Source of the DNA: Roseomonas sp. HF4
GTDB lineage: Bacteria > Pseudomonadota > Alphaproteobacteria > Acetobacterales > Acetobacteraceae
Direction of reading: 5' to 3'
Length of the DNA: 64,000 nt
NCBI RefSeq assembly: GCF_005222755.1
Contig: NZ_STGD01000015.1
Span: forward strand, 62,001 to 126,000
The notes under the pieces are model-generated. The model was not told the origin of the DNA. It was given only the letters and a program-made list of their open reading frames with translations, and did not search any database. Of this stretch, positions 42,197-51,448 are shown one piece after another. Every line of letters starts with the position of its first letter. The stretch's first letter is position 1. The translations under genes and the position numbers were made by a program.

Positions 42197-43126
42197 TCAC
42201 GACCTTCGCTCGGTGACAGCAGGTGGCACTCGCGGGACAGACCGCGGACGGTCGCGCGCGCCGAGCGCCACCGCAGCGAGGACAAAGGCCATCCCTATGC
42301 CCTGCGGGAGAGAGATCGGTTCCCCAAGGACCAGCGCCGCGAGCGTCACGGCTGACAGCGGCAGGATCGCTGTCGCCAACGCAGCCTGCGCCCCCGTAAG
42401 CCGCGCCGCGCCCGCATACCCCAGCAGAAAGCCGCCCACTGTCGGCACCATTGCGTACCACAGCACCGCAAGCAGGGCCGGCGCGGCGAGATCGGCCTCC
42501 CACGGCCGTTCCAACAGCGCGAAGGGCGCGGCGAGCACCAGCCCCAAGCCGGTCATGACGGTGGACAGGGCGAGCGGCGGGACCGGCACGCGCAGCCGCT
42601 TGTTCAGCAGCAGAAAGGCGGCTTCGCACGCGACGGCGGCGAGCACCAGCAGGTTGCCGATCAGCGCTGCAACATCCACGCGGAGAACCTCTGCCGTGCC
42701 GCCCGCGGTCACCAGCGCGAGGCCTGCGCTCGCCAGCCCGATCGCACCGAACTGTGTGTGCGAGGGCCGCTCGCGCAGGAGCAGCCAGGCAAGCAGGGCG
42801 ACCATCGCCGCCAGGCTGCCCGCCACCACGCCGGCATCGGCCGCCGCGGTGAATCGCAGGCCGAGGACGAGCAGCAGCATGTAGCCGACGCTGCCGAGGG
42901 CTGCCTGGGTCATAAGCAGAACGCCGTCACGGCGGTCCGGCAGCGGCAGACCCTGGCGCGCCAAGCGCATCAGCAGGAGGAACACCGGCAGGGCCAGCGC
43001 AAAGCGCATCGCTGCGGCAGTGAAGGGCGGCATCCCCGAACCAATCACCTTGCTGGCCACGACTGTGCTGCCGACGGTCACCATCGCCGCGCCGCACAGC
43101 AAGAATCCCAGAAGCTTCTCCGACAC
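42197..43126 (-). CDS. EamA/DMT-family transporter
   Basis: A 309-residue inner-membrane exporter with ten hydrophobic helices arranged as two EamA repeats (AAMRFALALPVFLLLMRLAR in the first, LATAILPLSAVTLAALVLGE in the second). The substrate of this broad family cannot be read from sequence. It is convergent with the GlxA-type gene and followed upstream by an AraC-type gene in the same orientation, its possible regulator. Confidence 0.88.
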   Translation of the reverse strand: MSEKLLGFLLCGAAMVTVGSTVVASKVIGSGMPPFTAAAMRFALALPVFLLLMRLARQGLPLPDRRDGVLLMTQAALGSVGYMLLLVLGLRFTAAADAGVVAGSLAAMVALLAWLLLRERPSHTQFGAIGLASAGLALVTAGGTAEVLRVDVAALIGNLLVLAAVACEAAFLLLNKRLRVPVPPLALSTVMTGLGLVLAAPFALLERPWEADLAAPALLAVLWYAMVPTVGGFLLGYAGAARLTGAQAALATAILPLSAVTLAALVLGEPISLPQGIGMAFVLAAVALGARDRPRSVPRVPPAVTERRS

Positions 43127-43189
43127 AAGCCACCTCCCTCGCTCGCCAAGAGAGGACGCGCTGGCGGAGATAGGGTCTTGGACGAAATT

Positions 43190-43993
43190 TCAGCCGCGCG
43201 TCGCGGCCCAGGCGCCCGGAGTAGCGCCGGTGACGCGCAGGAAGGCGCGGTTCATGTGGCTCTGGTCGGCAAAGCCGAGCGCCGCCGCCACTTCGGCAAG
43301 CGGAACGCCGGCGCGGATCATCGCCCGCGCGCGCTGCACGCGCCGGACGATCCGGAAGGCGTGCGGTGGGAGGCCGATCTCGCGGCGGAAGCCGTGCAAC
43401 AGCTGAAAGCGGTTTAGGCCGACCTCGGCGGCGAGTTCGGCCAACGTGGCGGGTGCGGCCGGGTCGTCCTCGATGCGCTGACGCGCGCGCGTTATCGCGG
43501 CGGCGCCGGCAGGCGGCGACCGGCGCGACGTGTGATGGCGCAGCACGACATGCAGCATGTCGAGCAACGCCGTCTCTTGCGCCAAGGGATCAGCGGATCC
43601 ATCAGTGACAAGCGCGTGCGCGCGGAGCACCCGCGCGGCGAGCACCGCGTCACGGATCACTGGGCGCCCGAACACGACGCCCGCGGCATCTGGCGTTCCG
43701 GCTTCCGCCGCCGACTGCAGGAAGCGGCTCGGATCGAAGTACAGCATGCGCCAGGCGCGTGGCCCGCCGAGCGGTGCGCCGTCATGCACCTCGCCGGGGT
43801 TGACAGTGATGACCTCGCCGGCGACGGCCTCGACCGGGCCCCGCCCGCTGGCCGAGCGCTGCGCGCCCTGGCGCAGCACGCCGATACCGAACTGGTCATG
43901 CGTGTGGCGTCCGAACGCTAAGCCGCTGGCTGCCTGTGTGGCCTCGATGCCTGGCAGGAAGCAACGCTGGACGATGATCCGTTCCTGACGCAT
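43190..43993 (-). CDS. AraC-family transcriptional regulator
   Basis: A 267-residue regulator. The N-terminal cupin-like sensor (GLAFGRHTHDQFGIGVLRQG, AVAGEVITVNPGEVHDGAPL) is followed by two HTH motifs (LAELAAEVGLNRFQLLHGFR and VAAALGFADQSHMNRAFLRV). GAGGAG lies upstream of the ATG at 43993, which I prefer to a start 59 codons earlier. The pattern H-x-H-x-Q-x-G-h is typical of AraC proteins that regulate exporters, and EamA genes lie on both sides. Confidence 0.88.
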   Translation of the reverse strand: MRQERIIVQRCFLPGIEATQAASGLAFGRHTHDQFGIGVLRQGAQRSASGRGPVEAVAGEVITVNPGEVHDGAPLGGPRAWRMLYFDPSRFLQSAAEAGTPDAAGVVFGRPVIRDAVLAARVLRAHALVTDGSADPLAQETALLDMLHVVLRHHTSRRSPPAGAAAITRARQRIEDDPAAPATLAELAAEVGLNRFQLLHGFRREIGLPPHAFRIVRRVQRARAMIRAGVPLAEVAAALGFADQSHMNRAFLRVTGATPGAWAATRG

Positions 43994-44060
43994 GGGCGCT
44001 CCTCTACCATGCTGCGGCGCAGGCCTTCGAGACCGGGCGTGCAATCCTGTGGTTTCTCCG

Positions 44061-44969
44061 TCACCTGCTTCGGGGCAGGAGCCGCCCGTCCAGAACGACC
44101 AGGCCAAGCCCGATGAGAGCCATGCCCCCAAGCTGCAGTGCCGACAGCCGCTCGCCGAGAAACGCCGCACCGAGAAGGACCGCGCTGATCGGGATCAGCA
44201 GCGTGACGAGCGACGTGTTCGTCGCCCCGGCCGTCGCGATCAGGCGGAAGAAGATGATGTAGGCCAGCGCAGTGGATAGCAGCGCCAAGCCGATCAGCGC
44301 GCCCCATGTGGCGAGGCCGGGCATGCCGTGCTGCCAAGGCCGATCGACAATCAGGACAAGCGGCAGCGCCATGCACGCGGTGGCCGTGATCTGCCCGAAG
44401 GCGCCCACGGCAGGCGCGATGCCCATGCGCTTGAAGCGGCGGCCGAAGGTATTGGCGAAGCCATACGACAAGGCGGCGCCGAGGCAGGCCAGGACACCCC
44501 ACACCGCACCATCAGCCGCCGACGATGTCTGTGCTCCCAGCAGCACGACGACGCCTGCAATCCCGAGTGCGATCCCCGTCAGCTTGTAGAGGGAAAGACG
44601 TTCATCAGCGGCGAGGAAGTGCGCGACAAGGATCGAGAACAGCGGTGTCGTGGCGTTGATGATCGAGGCCAAGCCGCTTTCGATGAATGTCTGGCCCCAG
44701 AATATCAGCGTGAAGGGAAGAAGGTTGTTCAGGAACCCCATGCCGCAGAAGGCCCACCAGGTCGCTGCGGTGGACGGGATCGGGGTGCCGCGCAGTCGTA
44801 GGTAGAGCCAAAGGGCACTGGCGGCGATGGCCACGCGCGCCAGCACGATCGTCAGTGGCGGCACCTCTGATAGCGCGACCTTGGCAAAGAAGAACGAGCC
44901 ACCCCACAGGAGGGAAAGCAGGCAGAGGAGCCCCCAATCCCCCGGAACGATCGGCCTTGTATCGGACAT
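44061..44969 (-). CDS. EamA/DMT-family transporter
   Basis: A 302-residue ten-helix exporter with two EamA repeats (LLSLLWGGSFFFAKVALSEV at the N-terminus, and LVTLLIPISAVLLGAAFLGE in repeat two). The ATG at 44969 gives the standard length. It differs clearly from the EamA protein at 42197 and belongs to another subgroup, so this is not a recent duplication. Substrate unknown. Confidence 0.88.
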   Translation of the reverse strand: MSDTRPIVPGDWGLLCLLSLLWGGSFFFAKVALSEVPPLTIVLARVAIAASALWLYLRLRGTPIPSTAATWWAFCGMGFLNNLLPFTLIFWGQTFIESGLASIINATTPLFSILVAHFLAADERLSLYKLTGIALGIAGVVVLLGAQTSSAADGAVWGVLACLGAALSYGFANTFGRRFKRMGIAPAVGAFGQITATACMALPLVLIVDRPWQHGMPGLATWGALIGLALLSTALAYIIFFRLIATAGATNTSLVTLLIPISAVLLGAAFLGERLSALQLGGMALIGLGLVVLDGRLLPRSR

Positions 44970-45085
44970 GCGAAGAGACCTCAGAGCAGGACATGCGCCC
45001 ATGGATTGCGCATCGTGCAGGACTTGCCTCGCCGTAATCGGACCTCATCCTCCAAGCTGGGATCGCGTGCGGTAGGATCGGCTGC

Positions 45086-45664
45086 ATGATCATTGAAGCT
45101 GAAAAATGGGAGAGGGCCTGGGCGGAGCGCGATCCCGCCTTTGATGGACGCTTCTTTGTCTGCGTCAGGACCACCGGCGTGTATTGTCGTTGCACCTGCC
45201 CCGTGCGCCTGCCGTTCCGCCGCAACGTGCACTTCGTCCCGAGCGCAGCGGCGGCAGAGGCTGCCGGCTTCCGGCCCTGCCTGCGGTGCCGGCCCGAGAC
45301 GATACCCTTCTCGCCCGCCTGGAACGGCACCTTGGCAACCGTGGAGCGGGGCTTGAGGCTTATCATCGAGGACGGCGCGCTGGACGGCGAAGACAGCACG
45401 GTCGAGAGACTGGCTGCCCGCCTGGGCGTGACCGAGCGGCACCTGCGTCGGCTATTCGCGCACCACCTGGGCGCTAGCCCGAGCGCCGTCGCGCGGACTG
45501 CTCGCGTGCAAAGGGCAAAGCGGCTGCTGACCGATACGGATCTGACAATGACCGAGATCGCGATGGCCGCGGGGTTCGGAAGCCTGCGGCGTTTCAACGC
45601 GGCCTTCGCCGACGTGTATGGGCGGCCTCCGAGTGCGATCAGACGCGGCCCGCGGAAGCGGTAG
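45086..45664 (+). CDS. Ada-type metal-binding/AraC regulator
   Basis: A 192-residue protein equal to the N-terminal half of Ada. The zinc/methyl-phosphotriester domain has FFVCVRTTGVYCRCTCPVRL, then FRPCLRCRPE, giving the four-Cys zinc site whose first Cys takes methyl groups from DNA phosphotriesters. An AraC HTH pair follows (LAARLGVTERHLRRLFAHHL, IAMAAGFGSLRRFNAAFADV). No methyltransferase or AlkA domain follows, so it is the AdaA-like, regulator-only form. No repair gene is adjacent in the window. Confidence 0.88.
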   Translation: MIIEAEKWERAWAERDPAFDGRFFVCVRTTGVYCRCTCPVRLPFRRNVHFVPSAAAAEAAGFRPCLRCRPETIPFSPAWNGTLATVERGLRLIIEDGALDGEDSTVERLAARLGVTERHLRRLFAHHLGASPSAVARTARVQRAKRLLTDTDLTMTEIAMAAGFGSLRRFNAAFADVYGRPPSAIRRGPRKR

Positions 45665-45998
45665 AGGCGTGCAAGTGGCCCTCGGGCGTGGCATAGGCGG
45701 CGCGGGATCCAAACCCAAGATAATCTCACTAATGGAACGCTTTGCGCTCGGCAATACCGCGAATGATGCCGGGACCATTTAGCGGCACATGCTGCACCGA
45801 CCCTCTGGGTGCAGGGCGGTGCGTCAGTTGTCTTCGGGGTGGCGAGTGCGATCGAAACGGCACCGCGCGCGATCCAGGACAAGGCTGCCAGCTTGCCGCG
45901 AACCGCCTTCGCGGTGCTGAAATCCCTGGGATGTTGCGGAGTTGGCCAAACCTGATGAATTTCAGCTGGAGTAAAGGATCGGACGGGCTCATCCGCGC
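45665..45998. other. Cargo/backbone junction, no gene seen
   Basis: A 334-bp interval between the Ada-type gene and the CopG-like gene that starts the traG block. A hairpin, CTGCACC / GGGTGCAG (about 45788-45810), lies in the middle. The rest shows no coding pattern or recognisable site. It is the right-hand junction of the cargo block. Confidence 0.4.
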
Positions 45999-46448
45999 TC
46001 AAGCATCGTCGTCACCTTCGCTCTCAGCCATCCTATCCTCCGTTCCCGCAACGTCGACGGAAACCTCGCGCAGCAGCGTCGGCCCCTTCGACAGGCGGCG
46101 ACCAAGCGCTTCGAGGAAACGCTCGTAGCGTTCTCGGCCCTTGGCCTGCGCGGCGGCGTAGTGCGCCTCCGACGGCGCAGGTACGGCGACCAGCCAGTGC
46201 CGCACGAAGAGCGCGAGCGTCTCAAGGCCTATATTGGTGTCGCGGTTCAGGCGCTCGATCTGGCGGCTCATCCTGTCGAGGCGTTTTGCCATGACCGCCT
46301 CCATCCGGTCCGGTGCGTCGGGCGAGAGGAACGAGGCGATCGAGGCTTCAGCGACGACGGAAAGTGACCGGCGCCGCTCCTGCGCATAGGTTTCGAGCTG
46401 TTTTGCGAGGTTCGGGTCGAGATAGACGGAGAGGCGCACCTTCTTCAC
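45999..46448 (-). CDS. CopG-like ribbon-helix-helix regulator of the tra region
   Basis: A 149-residue protein. Residues 1-45 are a ribbon-helix-helix domain (KKVRLSVYLDPNLAKQLETY, RRRSLSVVAEASIASFL); the rest is helical (MEAVMAKRLDRMSRQIERLN, ALFVRHWLVAVPAPSEAHYA) and acidic at the end. In Tn4371-like elements a protein of this kind is encoded directly downstream of traG and may aid relaxosome assembly or regulation. It starts 9 bp after the traG stop. Confidence 0.85.
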   Translation of the reverse strand: MKKVRLSVYLDPNLAKQLETYAQERRRSLSVVAEASIASFLSPDAPDRMEAVMAKRLDRMSRQIERLNRDTNIGLETLALFVRHWLVAVPAPSEAHYAAAQAKGRERYERFLEALGRRLSKGPTLLREVSVDVAGTEDRMAESEGDDDA

Positions 46449-46457
46449 GACGGCGCC

Positions 46458-48434
46458 TCAGAGCGCGATGCCGTCATCGGGGTCGAGCGCCGCTTGGCGC
46501 GCCAGCCGCCCGGAGCGGACGCGCAGCGCACGTGCCCGCGCTGTATCGTCTTCCTGGTCCTCGTCGAGCAGCGGCAGTTCCTTCTCGGGCGGTGCCCCTG
46601 GCTCGGGTGCGACCTGCTCGTGCTCAGGCAGTGTCGGTTCTCGACGGATGCCGCCGTCAGCATCGTCGGCCGCAGCGGCGGCGGACGTCATTGCCTCGCG
46701 CGCGAACGGCTGGAGCGCGCTCCAGTCATCCAGGCGGGGCATGGATGGCTCAGCTGATGTGGGGTCAGGCGGCGAGACCACCCGTGCACGAAGCTGCCGG
46801 TCTTCGTAGTAGCGTGCCTTCCGTGCACGGATCGGAGGGCAGCCTGACACCAGGACAATCTCGTCAGTTGGTGGCAACTGCATCACCTCGCCTGGCGTCA
46901 GCAGCGGCCGCGCGGTCTCCTGGCGGCTGACCATCAGGTGGCCGAGCCACGGCGACAGTCGGTGCCCCGCGTAGTTCCGGCTATCGCGGATCTCCGTCGC
47001 CGTGCCGAGCGCATCGGAGACCCGCTTGGCAGTGCGTTCGTCGTTCGTCGCGAAGGCGACGCGGACGTGGCAGTTGTCCAGGATCGCGTTGTTCGGCCCA
47101 TAGGCACGTTCAATCTGGTTCAGCGACTGCGCGATCAGGAACGACCGGATGCCATAGCCCGCCATGAAGGCGAGCTGGCTCTCGAAGAAGTCGAGCCGAC
47201 CGAGCGCGGGGAACTCATCGAGCATGAGCAGCAGCCGATGCCGACGCCGCTCGTTCTCCAGCGCTTCCGTCAGCCGGCGGCCGATCTGGTTGAGCACGAG
47301 CCGCACCAGCGGCTTGGTCCGTACGATGTCGGAAGGCGGGACGACGAGGTAGAGTGTGACCGGCGCGCGCGCCTCGACCAGGTCGGCGATCCGCCAGTCG
47401 CACCGGCGGGTGACCTGCGCAACGACCGGATCGCGATAGAGGCCGAGGAAGCTCATCGCGGTCGACAGGACGCCCGATCGTTCGTTGTCCGACTTGTTGA
47501 GCAGCTCGCGCGCGGCGGAGGCGACGACAGGGTGAGGCCGATCGCCAAGATGCGGCGTCGTCATCATCGCGGCCAGCGTCCGCTCGATCGGGCGGCGCGG
47601 ATCAGAGAGGAAGCCCGCCACGCCGGCGAGAGTCTTGTCCTGCTCGGCGTAGAGGACGTGCAGGATGGCGCCGACTAGCAGCGAGTGGCTGGTCTTCTCC
47701 CAATGGTTTCGGCGCTCCAGGGCGCCCTCGGGGTCGACCAGGATGTCGGCGATGTTCTGGACGTCGCGCACTTCGCTGTCGCCGCGGCGGACCTCCAGCA
47801 GCGGGTTGTAGGCGGCGCTCGCCGGGTTGGTCGGATCGAAGAGCAGCACGCGCCCGAACCGCGCCCGCCAGCCGGCGGTGATCTGCCAATTCTCGCCCTT
47901 GATGTCGTGGACGATGGCCGAGCCCGGCCAGGTCAGCAGCGTGGGCACGACGAGGCCCACGCCCTTGCCGGAGCGCGTCGGCGCGAAGCAAAGGACGTGC
48001 TCTGGCCCATCGTGCCGGAGGTAGCGCTGCGCGAACCAGCCGAGGACAACGCCATCGGGGGCAAGCAGTCCAGCCTCGCGGACTTCCCGTTCGGTTGCCC
48101 AGCGGGCCGAGCCGTAGGTGGTCACGTCCCGCGCCTCGCGGGCGCGCCAGACGGACATGCCGATGGCGATGCCGATCGCCGCGAAGCCACCGGCCGCAGC
48201 GATGATGGCGCCCTCGTAGAAGACCTGCGGTGCGTAGGCGTCGTACCAGTACCACCACAGGAAGAAGGCGGGCGGCGGATAGACCGGCACGTCCGCCCAG
48301 ACGTCCATCGGCTGACCGAGCTGGGCCTGGTAGCCAAGTCGCCAGGCAACCCACTGCGTCGCGCCCCAGACCGCGGCGAGCACAATCAGGAAGACGATCA
48401 GGACCTGGCCCCAGAGGATCTTGGTGGCGGTCAT
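46458..48434 (-). CDS. traG: Type IV coupling protein TraG (VirD4-like)
   Basis: A 658-residue hexameric ATPase that brings the relaxase-DNA complex to the secretion channel. N-terminal TMs lie at about 10-30 and 75-95. Walker A is CFAPTRSGKGVGLVVPTLLT and Walker B is RLLLMLDEFPALGRLDFFES, followed by LIAQSLNQIERAYG. The ATG at 48434 gives MTATKILWGQVLIVFLIVLA as the first TM; longer frames lead into non-coding sequence. A 154-bp gap separates it from the relaxase gene. Confidence 0.95.
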   Translation of the reverse strand: MTATKILWGQVLIVFLIVLAAVWGATQWVAWRLGYQAQLGQPMDVWADVPVYPPPAFFLWWYWYDAYAPQVFYEGAIIAAAGGFAAIGIAIGMSVWRAREARDVTTYGSARWATEREVREAGLLAPDGVVLGWFAQRYLRHDGPEHVLCFAPTRSGKGVGLVVPTLLTWPGSAIVHDIKGENWQITAGWRARFGRVLLFDPTNPASAAYNPLLEVRRGDSEVRDVQNIADILVDPEGALERRNHWEKTSHSLLVGAILHVLYAEQDKTLAGVAGFLSDPRRPIERTLAAMMTTPHLGDRPHPVVASAARELLNKSDNERSGVLSTAMSFLGLYRDPVVAQVTRRCDWRIADLVEARAPVTLYLVVPPSDIVRTKPLVRLVLNQIGRRLTEALENERRRHRLLLMLDEFPALGRLDFFESQLAFMAGYGIRSFLIAQSLNQIERAYGPNNAILDNCHVRVAFATNDERTAKRVSDALGTATEIRDSRNYAGHRLSPWLGHLMVSRQETARPLLTPGEVMQLPPTDEIVLVSGCPPIRARKARYYEDRQLRARVVSPPDPTSAEPSMPRLDDWSALQPFAREAMTSAAAAADDADGGIRREPTLPEHEQVAPEPGAPPEKELPLLDEDQEDDTARARALRVRSGRLARQAALDPDDGIAL

Positions 48435-48588
48435 GGGTGGGTGGGCTGCGCAACGACCATGGCGCGAGAGGTGCGCAATCGACGCGGTGACCTTCAAGCG
48501 GCCAGAAGTCGGCATCGTGCCGGCGGCGAGCGCGTCGTACGAAACGGCGGCGGGTGGTGCCAGTCCAGTACCGCGGCGCGGCATCCGG

Positions 48589-50316
48589 TCAGAGGCTAAG
48601 GCCTCGCTTGCGCGTGGGCGTGAGCTCCAGACCGCCGCCCGGCGCAATGCTCCCCGCCACGGCCAATCCGCGCTGCTGCTCCATCGACGGCTTCCACGGC
48701 ACCAGCTGGAAGCCGAGCCCGTCGTCGATCATTGCAAAGCGACCCGACGCTAGATCGAGGCGGCGGGTGAACACCCCAGAGACGGAGTCACCCTCCCGTG
48801 CCGGGCGCCACGCCTTCCCCGTCTCGGCCGTCACGCGCGCCGCGACCGACTCCACCTCACGCTGACGCAGCGTGTCGAGCAGGTCGCGCGCGAAAACCAC
48901 GCGCTGACCCTGCCGGCGCGCGAGACCCTCCGAGACCAGATGGTCGGCTCGCGCGGCAAGGGCGGCACGGACCTCGCCACCAAAGCCGTCCCCGCTCAGG
49001 GCGCTGGGCGCCCGATCGAGCAGGCGGCGATCAAGCCAAGTCGCTCCCCTTGCGGTCACCTGCGCCTCGATCGACAGGTCGGAGCGAACCGCCAGCGCGG
49101 AGCGCTCGCTCCCCTTGGCGTCGGTGAAGTGCCGGAGTTCGACGATGGCACCGGGTGCGGCGTCGCTTGTGGCTTCGAGGTCGCGGAATCGGAGATGATG
49201 TGCGCGGCCGTCCACATCATCCACGATGGCGAAGGCCGTGCCCTTGAGCTCGTCGTCCAGGCCCCGTGCGACGAGCCTCCCGACGATGGTGCTACGCTCG
49301 CCGTCGAGCACGTAGCGTTCCGCGCCGCGATGCCAGCCTCTGCCGGTCAGCTCACGGTGCATGCGCTTGATGATGTCACCGCGCTCCCCGAGTGCGCGCA
49401 GGCGGGGCTCCAGATCATCGGCGATGCGCCAACGGGCCGGGCCCATCGGCTCCGCGAGGCCGAGGCGCTCCAGGGTCCGAAGCCGCCCGATCCGAATGGC
49501 CGTGTCGGCGCGATCCGCGATGCCCGCTGCCGATCGCAGGTCCACGATCCCACCATCGGCGCGCTGTACGATATCACGGTCCAGGCCCGTCCAGCGCTCG
49601 GCAGCGGCGTCTCGCTCAATGGCCCGGCGGATGTCCTGTTCGGTCCGCGGACCCAGCTCCAGCGTTGCACGCTCCGCCGCTCGGGCGCGCAGACCGTCGC
49701 TGATGTAGTCGCGCGAGATGACCAGGTTCTCGCCATCGTCGGCCCGGCCACGGACGATGACGTGGATGTGGGGATGCTCGGTGTTCCAGTGATCGACGGC
49801 GACCCAGTCGAGGTGCGTGCCGAGGTCACGCTCGGCGGTCGCCATCAGGTCGCGCGTGTAGGCGCGGAGGTCGGAGAGTTCGGCCGCACCCTCTGGCGAG
49901 ACGATAAAGCGGAAATGGTGGCGGTCGTCCTCGCAGCGTTCGGCGAAGGCCCGGTGATCGGCGTCGCCGGTTGAGTCGAACATGCGTCCCGGCGCGCCGT
50001 CACGGGTCACGCCATCGCGCCGGAGGTAGGAAAGGTGCGTCGACAGAGGTGCAGCGCGGATGCCGTGTCGGACGACACGTGCCTTGATGGCGACGACGCG
50101 GCTTTCGGGCCGGAGCCGCGCGCGGGCCTGCACCGCGGCTGCGCGGCCTCTGCCGAAGGTGCTGCGGCTGGAGGGGTGGCGCTGGCTGCTACGCTGAAAG
50201 CCGCCGGCCTTCTCCGTGGCTGCGAGCGCCTGAGCGACGAAGGTGCGCGCCCGGCGCGGCGCCTTGACGTCGCGAATGCGGCCAGGCCGGACGCGCAGAT
50301 CATCGTCGCGGGTCAT
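48589..50316 (-). CDS. Relaxase, DUF3363/VirD2-like (MOBP-type)
   Basis: A 575-residue DNA nicking enzyme that starts transfer. The catalytic domain holds HFRFIVSPEGAAELSDLRAY and the three-His metal motif HPHIHVIVRG; a Tyr in the first ~150 residues (STHLSYLRRDGV) is the probable nicking residue. The C-terminal DUF3363 half ends in LVPWKPSMEQQRGLAVAG, typical of relaxases of Tn4371-like elements. The N-terminus is Arg-rich. The likely oriT lies just upstream at 50434-50487. Confidence 0.92.
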   Translation of the reverse strand: MTRDDDLRVRPGRIRDVKAPRRARTFVAQALAATEKAGGFQRSSQRHPSSRSTFGRGRAAAVQARARLRPESRVVAIKARVVRHGIRAAPLSTHLSYLRRDGVTRDGAPGRMFDSTGDADHRAFAERCEDDRHHFRFIVSPEGAAELSDLRAYTRDLMATAERDLGTHLDWVAVDHWNTEHPHIHVIVRGRADDGENLVISRDYISDGLRARAAERATLELGPRTEQDIRRAIERDAAAERWTGLDRDIVQRADGGIVDLRSAAGIADRADTAIRIGRLRTLERLGLAEPMGPARWRIADDLEPRLRALGERGDIIKRMHRELTGRGWHRGAERYVLDGERSTIVGRLVARGLDDELKGTAFAIVDDVDGRAHHLRFRDLEATSDAAPGAIVELRHFTDAKGSERSALAVRSDLSIEAQVTARGATWLDRRLLDRAPSALSGDGFGGEVRAALAARADHLVSEGLARRQGQRVVFARDLLDTLRQREVESVAARVTAETGKAWRPAREGDSVSGVFTRRLDLASGRFAMIDDGLGFQLVPWKPSMEQQRGLAVAGSIAPGGGLELTPTRKRGLSL

Positions 50317-50629
50317 GTGCCGCCTGTGCGCACCTCGCGCAAGGTGATGCTGGTGCAGCGGGTTGCCGCGTTGCGCAGGCTGCGAGAGCAGGAGGCACCT
50401 CGCGCGAGTATGTTGATCTGCCTGCCTGCTCCGCCCCGACCGACGCCGCGCACATCGCGGCCTTTATCTTGCAATCTGCGGTCGGGGTTCCTTGGTTCGC
50501 CGCCTCCGCCGCTTTGGTGGTCGGTCCTGGAGTAGCCGGCAGCACGACAGAAGCACTCGAGCCTGCGCGCATGTGCGACATGTGTGAGACTGCAGAGCCG
50601 CGCGATGCCCTGCGTCTGAAGGCTATCGC
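50317..50629. other. Non-coding region upstream of the relaxase gene
   Basis: A 313-bp gap with no supported gene. It contains the nested inverted repeats and TATCTTGC motif described as a candidate oriT. The remainder (50488-50629) shows no clear site. Confidence 0.5.
50434..50487 (+). other. Candidate origin of transfer (oriT) with P-type nic-like motif
   Basis: Two nested inverted repeats are present. The outer one is CCCCGACCG (50434-50442) paired with CGGTCGGGG (50479-50487). The inner one is a perfect hairpin GCCGCG-CACAT-CGCGGC at 50445-50461. Four bases after the hairpin comes TATCTTGC (50465-50472), one change from the P-type nic consensus YATCCTGY, so cleavage would be expected between G50471 and C50472. 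A hairpin a few bases before nic is the arrangement of MOBP origins, and the relaxase is encoded next to it. Confidence 0.55.
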
Positions 50630-51448
50630 TCATGGTGCACCGCCTGAGCTGCGACGGATGGCGAAGATGGGGCCGAGATGGCTCCCCGGACCGTCGGCCT
50701 CATGTGCGTCCGCTGCTCGGGATCGGCCGATGAATGGCTGCGCGGCTGCTGTGTCGGCTGCGGTTGTCGCACCGCCAACCGGCACGAAGATCGACCGCGT
50801 CGGTGCCGTATCGTCACCGCCCAGCCGCACGAAGATGCCGTCAGCGTTGCGCGCAGCACGCACCGCAAGCTGGCCAGGCGCAGAGGTGCCGGCGTCACCG
50901 GTCAGCAGTGGTTTGAGGGCTGCGACATAGGCCCGCGTCTCCGCAGGCAGCGGCTGGCCTGTGGCAAGATGCGCCTCCACCCGACGCGGGCCGGCGTTGT
51001 AGGCCGCCAGCATCAGCGGCACCGATCCGAACCGGTCCAGCATCTCGCGCAGATACGCCGTGCCCGCCAGGATGTTGTCCTGCGGCACGAAGGGATCGGC
51101 GCCGAGACCGTGCTGTGCGCGCAGGCCTGCCCAGGTCGCCGGCATCACCTGCATCAGCCCCATGGCGCCGCGGTGCGACACGGCGTGCCGATCGCCGGCA
51201 CTCTCCGCGCGCATCACCGCCCTGATCCAGGCTTCCGGGATGCCGAAGCGCTGCGATGCGGCAGCGATCTCGGCAGCATGGATCGTCCGCGCCGCCACCC
51301 CGGACAGAGGAAGGCTGACCAGCAGCAGCACGGCTGCGATGACGGGCCACGACCGGGACGAGAGGGAGGAAGCGAGCTGTGCAGCGCGCCCTGCCAGAGC
51401 GCCGCGCGTCGCCAGTGGGCAGGCGTGGAAAGCGGGCGTCGTGCTCAT
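50630..51448 (-). CDS. Lytic transglycosylase (conjugation-associated)
   Basis: A 272-residue exported peptidoglycan-cleaving enzyme. Signal/anchor helix at about 35-53 (WPVIAAVLLLVSLPLSGVAA), then the SLT domain with catalytic Glu in IRAVMRAESAGDRHAVSH, GAMGLMQVMPATW and MLAAYNAGPRRVEAHLATGQ. It locally opens the cell wall for the pilus. A Ser/Gly/Ala-rich tail of about 80 residues follows. It overlaps the traF-like gene by 4 nt. Confidence 0.9.
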   Translation of the reverse strand: MSTTPAFHACPLATRGALAGRAAQLASSLSSRSWPVIAAVLLLVSLPLSGVAARTIHAAEIAAASQRFGIPEAWIRAVMRAESAGDRHAVSHRGAMGLMQVMPATWAGLRAQHGLGADPFVPQDNILAGTAYLREMLDRFGSVPLMLAAYNAGPRRVEAHLATGQPLPAETRAYVAALKPLLTGDAGTSAPGQLAVRAARNADGIFVRLGGDDTAPTRSIFVPVGGATTAADTAAAQPFIGRSRAADAHEADGPGSHLGPIFAIRRSSGGAP

